Part shown: one piece after another, positions 1 to 4,677 of the stretch
Layout of the letters: the number at the start of each line of letters is the position of its first letter
How positions within the stretch are numbered: position 1 is the first letter of the stretch
Origin: Rhodoferax sp.
Lineage (GTDB): Bacteria > Pseudomonadota > Gammaproteobacteria > Burkholderiales > Burkholderiaceae_C
Assembly (NCBI GenBank): GCA_020048795.1
Contig: JAIFMA010000099.1
Coordinates: 1-7,692, forward strand
Length of the DNA stretch: 7,692 nt
Direction of reading: 5' to 3'
Position numbers and translations under genes: made by a program
The notes under the pieces: model-generated
What the model saw: the letters and a program-made list of their open reading frames with translations, nothing else
Told to the model about the DNA's origin: nothing
Databases searched by the model: none

Positions 1-27
1 GGCCTGCCCGGCGGCCAATGGCCCGCA

Positions 28-110
28 GAATTGGGGTCAGAGCCCCATTCGGTGATGCCCCGTCACCCAGGCGCACGCCAAAGTGCCGAATTGGGATCCG
101 ACCCAAAATC
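28..110. repeat. Cluster of REP-like imperfect palindromes
   Basis: Three stem-loops follow one another. The first (28-50) pairs GAAT-GGGG with CCCCATTC, with one bulged T and the loop TCAGAG. The second (51-67) pairs GGTGA with TCACC around a 7-base loop. The third (88-110) starts with the same GAATTGGG as the first and pairs TTGGG with CCCAA around ATCCGA. Copies one and three begin exactly 60 bases apart. A palindrome with a bulge and paired copies is typical of REP/BIME elements, which are mobilised by RAYT (Y1 transposase-like) proteins. No RAYT gene is visible here. The hairpins are seen directly; the REP assignment is inference. Confidence 0.55.
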
Positions 111-310
111 TGCTACCCGTGGTGGCGATCATGGCCATGTGGATGGGCTCTCTGTCAGACTTTTCCGGCCCGCCAGGAAGGTGCCTGGAGCAGCCCGAAC
201 CGCTGCCTGCGCCGCTCCTGCACGTGCCATCGCTCATGGCTGAAACTGAGGCGATGAGTCGCACTGCATCACGAATTCTGAAGTTATTGTTGCTTGACCC
301 CGAAACGCTG
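111..310. other. Non-coding stretch, no supported gene
   Basis: Together with the repeats on its left this leaves about 310 bases without a convincing gene. Open frames on both strands (for example 37-378 on the minus strand, 83-322 on the plus strand) have no recognisable motif, and one runs straight through the REP-like palindromes. It lies downstream of the minus-strand ferredoxin gene, but I see no clear hairpin followed by a T tract to serve as its terminator. Confidence 0.5.
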
Positions 311-505
311 TCACTTGGCTGACGCGTCAATGGGGCACTTGGCAACGCAGTCACCGCAACCGCTGCAGCGCTCAGCATCCTGCATCACTGAGGTCTTCTT
401 CCAGTTGTGTGTCTCAAAGGCAAAGAGTCGCAACGCGCAGGCAGCCACACACCGACCACAGCCCGAACAACGGGCGGCATCGACGTGTGCCAGCTCATGT
501 TCCAT
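311..505 (-). CDS. Small 2x[4Fe-4S] ferredoxin-like protein
   Basis: This encodes 64 residues with two cysteine motifs that would each bind a [4Fe-4S] cluster. The first is C13-x2-C16-x2-C19-x3-C23 (CSGCGRCVAAC). The second is C47-x2-C50-x2-C53-x3-C57-P (CSGCGDCVAKCP). In bacterial-type ferredoxins each cluster takes three cysteines from one motif and the fourth from the other, and the protein shuttles electrons in the cytoplasm. The proline that normally follows the fourth cysteine is present in motif two but is alanine-leucine in motif one. The linker of about 23 residues contains the N-W-K-K stretch I recall from short betaproteobacterial 4Fe-4S proteins. The start is fixed by an in-frame TGA just upstream, though no strong ribosome binding site is visible. 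The redox partner is unknown, and the neighbours do not suggest one. Confidence 0.85.
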   Translation of the reverse strand: MEHELAHVDAARCSGCGRCVAACALRLFAFETHNWKKTSVMQDAERCSGCGDCVAKCPIDASAK

Positions 506-1084
506 GGGAGTTCACTGCAATGACAGGGTCATGACACCAGCCCGCCACCCAAGGGTGATGCCGACGGCCCGGACTATGGCGCGCCCTCTGCCAGGGGCAA
601 GGCCATTTTCAGAGCCCCGGCCTGGCTGGCAAATAGCCAATCAGGCGGCCAGCTTTGAGTTCTGGCACGGGTGCCGGCTGGTTCGCACCTGGCGTGGCGC
701 AGCGGCAAACAAAGGCCGCGCAGAACGTCAAGGGCAGAGAGTGAACAGGATGTTTCATGGCTATCTTTCCAGGTACGGTGGGTCACGTTCTTGAAGGCGA
801 TTTTGCAACACCGGGCTCCATTGTCAAATCATTGGTGGCTGGGCACAAAGCCGAAGGCAGTGCACTGGCTTGTCTCAATCCCTCTTCAGATGCATGGGAA
901 GGACCAGGTCAGGCAACCGCGACACGGCTGATCTGGAAATGGGGTGAAGCGCCTGCCCCGGCCATTTGACCACAGGATCAAGAGACGGTTTGGCGGCCTG
1001 GCAAGCTTGGTGATCGGCCAGGTCGGCCAGGATTGATGGCGGCCCCAAGCGGCTACGATGGTGCCCCGCTTATTGGGATTGACC
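506..1084. other. Intergenic region with stem-loops between ferredoxin and ribD
   Basis: About 580 bases lie between the divergent ferredoxin and ribD genes, so promoters for both should be here, but I could not pick a convincing -35/-10 pair. Visible structure includes a stem-loop with arms GCCAGG (590-595) and CCTGGC (621-626), and a perfect 9-base tandem repeat TCGGCCAGG (1014-1031). GCCAGG inside each repeat copy can pair with CCTGGC at 997-1002, giving two alternative hairpins just before ribD. The conserved 5' half of an FMN riboswitch was looked for and not found. One weak small ORF (757-969) is listed separately. Confidence 0.5.
757..969 (+). CDS. Doubtful small ORF, 70 codons
   Basis: This is an open frame with a reasonable Shine-Dalgarno (AGGA at 747-750, six bases before the ATG). 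Its protein starts MAIFPGTVGHVLEGDF and has no motif, signal peptide or membrane segment I recognise. Other frames are also open over much of this interval, as is common in GC-rich DNA, and codon choice is not clearly biased. It is the best coding candidate in the ferredoxin-ribD gap because of its ribosome binding site, and it has the same orientation as ribD. No function can be assigned, and it may well not be a gene. Confidence 0.22.
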   Translation: MAIFPGTVGHVLEGDFATPGSIVKSLVAGHKAEGSALACLNPSSDAWEGPGQATATRLIWKWGEAPAPAI

Positions 1085-2224
1085 ATGAACCATTTTCTGT
1101 CGCAGGCGCTCCAGCTTGCCAGCCAAAGCCTGACGCTCAGTTCGCCCAACCCGCGCGTCGGTTGCGTGCTGGTCTCGCCAGACCGCCAAATTCTGGGGCA
1201 AGGCCAGACCCAGCGCGCCGGTGGCCCTCACGCTGAAATCATGGCCCTGCGAGACGCGCAAGCCCAGGCGCGGCCGGTGCAGGGTGCCACCGCTTACGTC
1301 ACGCTGGAGCCCTGCTCGCACCACGGCCGCACCGGGCCCTGCTGCGATGCGCTGATTGCCGCAGGCATCGCGAAGGTGGTCGCCATCCACACCGACCCCA
1401 ACCCGTTGGTGGCCGGACAAGGCTTCGGGCGACTTCGCGCTGCCGGGGTACACGTGGAGGTGTTGCCACCCGATCACCCGCTGGCGCGACAGGCGCATGA
1501 ACTCAACATCGGCTTTTTCAGCCGAATGATCCGTCAATTACCCTGGGTGCGAATGAAAATTGCGGCCTCACTGGATGGCAAGACGGCCCTGCTCAATGGC
1601 ACCAGCCAGTGGATCACCTCGCCCCAGGCGCGCGCCGACGGCCACGCCTGGCGGGCCCGCGCCTGTGCCGTGCTGACCGGGATTGGCACGGTGCTGGCCG
1701 ACGACCCCAAGCTCGACGTGCGACTGGTGCCAACGCAGCGTCAGCCCACTTTGGCACTGGTGGACAGTGGCCTTGAGACCCCGCTTGATGCTAGTCTTTT
1801 TATAGCTGACCGCGCTCGTTGGATATGGGCTGCAGTCAGAAATGAGTCTAAACAATCAGCCCTTGAGCGAGGTGGTGCGACGGTGCTGTACCGACCCAAT
1901 GCCCAGGGCAAGGTTGACCTGGCAGCCATGCTGCAAGACCTGGCAGCGCGCGAGATCAACGAACTTCATGTGGAGGCCGGCCACAAGCTCAACGGCTCCC
2001 TGCTTGGCGCCGGCCTGGTCGATGAATTGCTGATTTATCTGGCGCCCACACTGATCGGCCAGGGTACCGACATGAGCAATCTGGGGCCGTTGACCGCACT
2101 ATCGCAGGCCGTGCCACTGGCATTTCAGTCGACCGCCATGATAGGACCCGACCTGCGCGTGCTGGCCCGGATCAGCGGGCACGACGGGTTTTCACCGGGG
2201 TCTGGCAAGTCGGGCAAGAACTGA
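1085..2224 (+). CDS. ribD: Bifunctional riboflavin biosynthesis protein RibD
   Basis: RibD catalyses two cytoplasmic steps of riboflavin synthesis: zinc-dependent deamination of the GTP cyclohydrolase II product, then NADPH-dependent reduction of its ribosyl side chain. The N-terminal deaminase domain (about 1-145) shows H49-A-E51 and P-C77-SHHGRTG-P-C86, that is, the three zinc ligands and the catalytic Glu. The reductase domain (about 150-370) shows MKIAASLDGKTA (157-168), SQWITS, VLTGIGTVLADDP (196-208) and HVEAGHKLNGSLL. Length (379 residues) fits the family. ATG 1085 is preferred over the in-frame ATG at 1058 because MNHFLSQALQLA matches the usual beginning and GGGA lies six bases upstream. 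ribE follows after 26 bases, presumably co-transcribed. An AT-rich repeat-like insert is read in frame near residues 236-255 (see the repeat feature). Confidence 0.96.
   Translation: MNHFLSQALQLASQSLTLSSPNPRVGCVLVSPDRQILGQGQTQRAGGPHAEIMALRDAQAQARPVQGATAYVTLEPCSHHGRTGPCCDALIAAGIAKVVAIHTDPNPLVAGQGFGRLRAAGVHVEVLPPDHPLARQAHELNIGFFSRMIRQLPWVRMKIAASLDGKTALLNGTSQWITSPQARADGHAWRARACAVLTGIGTVLADDPKLDVRLVPTQRQPTLALVDSGLETPLDASLFIADRARWIWAAVRNESKQSALERGGATVLYRPNAQGKVDLAAMLQDLAAREINELHVEAGHKLNGSLLGAGLVDELLIYLAPTLIGQGTDMSNLGPLTALSQAVPLAFQSTAMIGPDLRVLARISGHDGFSPGSGKSGKN
1789..1850 (+). repeat. Candidate dispersed repeat read in frame inside ribD
   Basis: This stretch is visibly AT-rich compared with the flanking ribD codons. 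It contains ATAGCTG (1802-1808), GCGCT (1812-1816) and GTTGGATATGGGCT (1818-1831). That order and spacing match, from memory, a short repeat scattered through Comamonadaceae genomes, of the form TAGCTGCTnGCGCTTGTTGGATAnGGGCTAGAGGCC. Here the match is degenerate and the frame is kept, encoding about DASLFIADRARWIWAAVRN. The composition change is seen directly; membership of the repeat family is recalled knowledge that I could not verify. Confidence 0.45.
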
Positions 2225-2250
2225 TCACGTTTCCCTGCGAAAATAACTGC

Positions 2251-2949
2251 ATGTTTACAGGAATCATCTCTGGCCTCGGCCATATCACTGTTGTCCAACC
2301 CCTGGGTGAGTCGGCCCGTCATGGCCGGCGCCTGACCATTGTTGCGCCACCGGCGTACCTGGCTGACGTTACCCAGGGCGACAGCATTGCGCTCAATGGT
2401 GCCTGCATGACCGTTACCACGCTCAGCCCGGCAGAACACACCTTCACTGTGGATATTTCTGCCGAATCGCTGGACCGAACGGCCGGTCTGCAAGCACTCG
2501 GACCGATCAACCTTGAAAAGGCCTTGCGTGCCAATGATCGGTTGGGGGGTCATCTGGTGTCCGGCCATGTGGATGGCATTGGCGTGGTCTCGCTGTTTGA
2601 ACAGGTCGGTGAAAGCTGGGCGTTACAGGTGCTGGCCCCAGGGTCGATGGCCAAATATCTGGCTTACAAAGGGTCGATTACCGTCAATGGCGTTAGCCTG
2701 ACGGTCAACCGGGTCGAAGACCTGCCCGAGGGCTGTCAGGTCAGCATCAACCTGATTCCACATACGGTGCAAAACACGGCGCTGGGGCAACTCAGGTCGG
2801 GCGACCCGGTGAATCTTGAAATTGACCTGATCGCGCGGTACGTGGAGCGGATGCTTTCCACCGATTTCAGCGACCTGAAAAACCATGTTTCCACTGGGAA
2901 ACCACTACTGTCCGGTGAACGTGGTTCTGATTTGACGCAAACCCAATAG
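2251..2949 (+). CDS. ribE: Riboflavin synthase, alpha-subunit type
   Basis: Riboflavin synthase transfers a four-carbon unit between two molecules of 6,7-dimethyl-8-ribityllumazine, giving riboflavin and recycling the pyrimidine precursor. The 232-residue protein has the expected tandem of lumazine-binding barrels. The first starts with the diagnostic MFTGII (1-6) and has GDSIALNGACMTV (43-55). The second (from about residue 98) has GGHLVSGHVDG (99-109), GSITVNGVSLTV (141-152) and the closing NLEIDLIARYVERML (188-202). A tail of about 30 residues after that motif is slightly longer than usual and carries no motif. The start needs no adjustment because MFTGII is the true N-terminus of the family. 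The gene lies 26 bases after ribD on the same strand. Some authors call this gene ribC. The usual next genes, ribBA and ribH, do not follow. Confidence 0.96.
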   Translation: MFTGIISGLGHITVVQPLGESARHGRRLTIVAPPAYLADVTQGDSIALNGACMTVTTLSPAEHTFTVDISAESLDRTAGLQALGPINLEKALRANDRLGGHLVSGHVDGIGVVSLFEQVGESWALQVLAPGSMAKYLAYKGSITVNGVSLTVNRVEDLPEGCQVSINLIPHTVQNTALGQLRSGDPVNLEIDLIARYVERMLSTDFSDLKNHVSTGKPLLSGERGSDLTQTQ

Positions 2950-2964
2950 CCATGCGGGTTTGCG
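2936..2964 (+). terminator. Stem-loop spanning the ribE stop codon, possible terminator
   Basis: CGCAAACCC (2936-2944) is perfectly complementary to GGGTTTGCG (2956-2964), a 9-bp stem with an 11-base loop. GA/TC can add two more pairs past one bulged G. The ribE TAG (2947-2949) lies in the loop. The stem is followed by GTCGAAAAAAG, not by a T tract, so it is not a canonical intrinsic terminator. It may instead stabilise the ribDE mRNA 3' end or act in attenuation. The stem is seen directly; its role is inferred from its position. Confidence 0.4.
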
Positions 2965-3061
2965 GTCGAAAAAAGTTTGGGGTCGATTTGAATTTCATGG
3001 TCGTTTTTACTGGTAATTTCCTAACTTGATGCCCCCTTCATGCCATTAACTGGACTTGATG

Positions 3062-3072
3062 GCAAGTCTTGC
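3062..3072. promoter_or_regulatory. Palindrome over the antitoxin -35, candidate operator
   Basis: GCAAG-T-CTTGC is a perfect inverted repeat with a single central base, and it overlaps the proposed -35 hexamer (3069-3074) of the antitoxin promoter. Antitoxins with DNA-binding domains commonly repress their own operon by binding such palindromes. The palindrome is seen directly; operator function is inferred. Confidence 0.35.
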
Positions 3073-3097
3073 ATGTCCGATCAAATTTTCGTATTAT
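3069..3097 (+). promoter_or_regulatory. Sigma70-like promoter of the antitoxin-toxin locus
   Basis: TTGCAT (3069-3074) and TATTAT (3092-3097) are separated by 17 bases, the optimal spacing. Each matches the -35/-10 consensus at four or five of six positions, in an AT-rich patch unlike its surroundings. Transcription would start near 3104, giving a leader of about 50 bases before the antitoxin ATG at 3153. Confidence 0.55.
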
Positions 3098-3152
3098 TCG
3101 TTTGTTTCGTTTCATATTGAACCGACATCTGAATCAATACTTGAAGCGCACC

Positions 3153-3671
3153 ATGCCTACCACTGCCACATTGGGCAAAACACCTGCACACCGCTACGAC
3201 CCATTGGGACCCTTGGCAGATGCCATCGGTTCGATGACCGGAACCGTGTCCGAAAAGGTTGCCAGCGCACTGCACCAGGTTCTTGAAGCCACCACGCCAC
3301 AGAGCCGTCACGCGCGCCTGCAATTGATTCGTCATTTGGTGGACGTTGAGAGCCAATCGGTCGGTATCGAGATGCCGAAAACGGTTGTCACCGCCAATGA
3401 CCTCATCAGCACGGCACAGGCTGCGGAATTGTTAGGTTACAGCCGTCCGTATGTCGCCATGTTGATCGACCAGAACAAGCTCAAGGATGCCACTGTTTCT
3501 GCTGGTGGTCATCGGCGGGTATCCCTTGCCTCCGTGCTGGACTGGAAAGCCAAACATCAGGTGACGGGCAAAACCACCGACCTGCGTACGGAGGGGCAAA
3601 AAGCCGGGGCCTACAAAAATACTGAAGCAGACGTGGTGCGCCGCGTCAAGGCGCTTGCAAGAGGTCGGTGA
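3153..3671 (+). CDS. Excisionase-type HTH antitoxin (partner of PIN toxin)
   Basis: This is a 172-residue protein with a MerR/excisionase-like helix-turn-helix (HTH_17 type) at about residues 84-135. The marks are ISTAQAAELLGYSRPYVAMLID (split here as ISTAQAAELL then GYSRPYVAMLID), followed by the wing AGGHRRVSLASVLDW (117-131). The N-terminal 75 residues look helical and may hold the oligomerisation region. The C-terminus is basic and probably unstructured. Proteins of this design sit upstream of PIN toxins, neutralise them and repress the operon, and a broken PIN gene starts seven bases downstream. An upstream TTG (3069) keeps the frame open, but it lies in the proposed -35 box, so ATG 3153 is preferred. 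GAAG (3143-3146) is a weak ribosome binding site. The gene is intact. Antitoxin function is inferred from the domain and neighbour; a solitary regulator is the alternative. Confidence 0.8.
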   Translation: MPTTATLGKTPAHRYDPLGPLADAIGSMTGTVSEKVASALHQVLEATTPQSRHARLQLIRHLVDVESQSVGIEMPKTVVTANDLISTAQAAELLGYSRPYVAMLIDQNKLKDATVSAGGHRRVSLASVLDWKAKHQVTGKTTDLRTEGQKAGAYKNTEADVVRRVKALARGR

Positions 3672-3677
3672 CCGTCA

Positions 3678-4312
3678 GTGCTGGTCCGCCACCCACTCAC
3701 CCCCGGTGGTAACACCCTGGTTATTTTGGATACCTGCGTGCTGTTGCCTTTGCGCCTGTCGGACGTGCTGTTTGACTTGATGCTCTAAGGGCTCTACTTC
3801 GCCTACTGGACGGGTGACGTTGAGGCCGAGTTTCTGCGCAAATGGCCGCAGGTGCATCCCGATGCATCGAAGTCAGGTGCCAAACGGCTCAGGGCATTTC
3901 AACGGGCCACCAACAATGGGCATCTGATTACCGGGTATGACGACACCGCTTTCATGTCCCGCGTCCCCGCTCGGGTCCATGACAACGACCGGCACCTGAT
4001 CGCCGCCGCTCTGGTCATGGTCAACGGACTCAATGAAGAGAAGACCCGGCACTGCACAAGATCATGATCGTTTCCGACAACACCAAACATCTGGCCGTTG
4101 CCGACACACGCAAACTTGGTATCGAGGTCATCAAGGCCGGTGCGTTCGTTGACGGCCTGTTTGATGCCGCGCCAGCCAGAGTCAGTCAAGCGATTGCAAA
4201 GTCGCTCAGCGATCTGACAAAGCCGCCGTATGCAGTGGCGGAACTGGTGGCGGCGTTGCGCCTGCATGGTGCGAAAGCGACGGCGGACAGTTTGGCAAAA
4301 TTCAAAAAATGA
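3678..4312 (+). pseudogene. PIN-domain toxin (PIN_3 type), stop codon plus frameshift
   Basis: PIN-domain toxins are Mg-dependent ribonucleases. Reading from GTG 3678, seven bases after the antitoxin stop and with AGAGGT upstream, the frame gives LVILDTCVLLPLRLSDVLF and then hits TAA at 3786-3788. The same frame resumes with GLYFAYWTGDVEAEF and continues through VHDNDRHLIAAALV, then drifts to a stop at 4065-4067. The rest (ALHKIMIVSDNTKHLA to a terminal LAKFKK) lies in another frame ending at 4312. All acidic positions expected of a PIN active site are still encoded: D of LDT, E of VEAE, D of DND and D of VSDN. The TAA replaces a single residue. One missing base near 4043 would restore NEEKDPALHK. 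The C-terminal KPPYAVAELVAALRLHG is also typical of the PIN_3 family. No slippery heptamer is seen, so decay is more likely than programmed frameshifting. Confidence 0.82.
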
Positions 4313-4356
4313 GTACCAGACCAACGCGGAATCGAACTTTTCTGACTATCGACAAT

Positions 4357-4377
4357 GTTGACTTATTGCTAGTCAAC
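4357..4377. repeat. Perfect 7-bp inverted repeat
   Basis: GTTGACT (4357-4363) and AGTCAAC (4371-4377) are exact inverted copies around the 7-base spacer TATTGCT. The repeat lies in the gap between the PIN pseudogene and the SEC-C remnant, about 50 bases before the latter's ATG. With no T tract it is not a terminator. It could be a protein-binding site for the SEC-C gene or a chance palindrome. Confidence 0.35.
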
Positions 4378-4427
4378 GCGACCGCAATGAACTTGGTACG
4401 CTTGGGTGCGCCAACTAAGAACTCACG

Positions 4428-4677
4428 ATGACCAAGATAGGCCGGAACACCCCTTGCCCCTGCGGTAGTGGTAAAAATACAAAAATGTCACGGGACATTG
4501 CAGAGCCAAGAAATTCCTGGGGCGGAATCACAAAATATAAATTTGCCAGAAATCCAACGATTATTCAATCGCCCTGAAGCGACCTTTGAGCGCATCTCGG
4601 TTCCACCACCGGGTGGGGGAAATTGGGTGGCCATCAGGGCATCTCGAAGTGTTCGGCAATCTCTCAACTGGTGGCGG
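4428..4677 (+). pseudogene. SEC-C zinc-motif protein remnant, frameshifted inside the motif
   Basis: From ATG 4428 the frame reads MTKIGRN-TPCPCGSGKN, the start of a SEC-C motif (usually GRNxPCPCGSGKKYKxCH), a small zinc-binding domain found at the end of SecA and in many accessory proteins. The frame then departs from the motif and stops at 4575-4577. The missing second half, K-C-H-G (TGT at 4486), is present in another frame. Adding one T before ACAAAAA and one A to the A run would rebuild GKNYKKCHG exactly, so a net loss of two bases inside the motif is the simplest reading. The second frame continues as TLQSQEIPGAESQN and stays open into the opposite HD-GYP gene, so the 3' limit given here is only the edge of that gene. 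The rest of the protein is not recognisable. Confidence 0.65.
4601..4621. repeat. Imperfect stem-loop downstream of the HD-GYP gene
   Basis: TTCCACCA (4601-4608) and TGGGGGAA (4614-4621) can form a stem of seven pairs with one A-G mismatch and a 5-base loop. It lies about 57 bases beyond the HD-GYP stop codon in the direction of that gene's transcription. No T run follows on either strand, so terminator function is only a guess. Confidence 0.2.

Noticed and set aside
37..378. 113-codon minus-strand open frame at the left edge
   Set aside because: It overlaps the end of the ferredoxin gene, runs through the REP-like palindromes, and its protein has no recognisable motif.
559..579. GCCGACGG followed by CCGGACTATGG, resembling the 3' part of an FMN riboswitch upstream of ribD
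   Set aside because: The 5' half of the aptamer (the GGTGAAATTCCC...ACCGGCGGT region) is absent upstream and the core spacing is wrong. It is most likely a chance match.
294..794. 166-codon plus-strand open frame
   Set aside because: It lies antisense over the whole ferredoxin gene, and its composition is that of a shadow frame in GC-rich DNA.
4034..4067. Programmed ribosomal frameshift joining the two parts of the PIN toxin
   Set aside because: No slippery heptamer or following structure is evident in the crossover window, and the separate in-frame TAA at 3786 would still end translation.
4328..4337. GGAATCGAAC, the reverse complement of a tRNA T-loop consensus (GTTCGATTCC)
   Set aside because: The bases around it cannot form a 5-bp T stem, and no acceptor, D or anticodon arm can be folded nearby on the minus strand.
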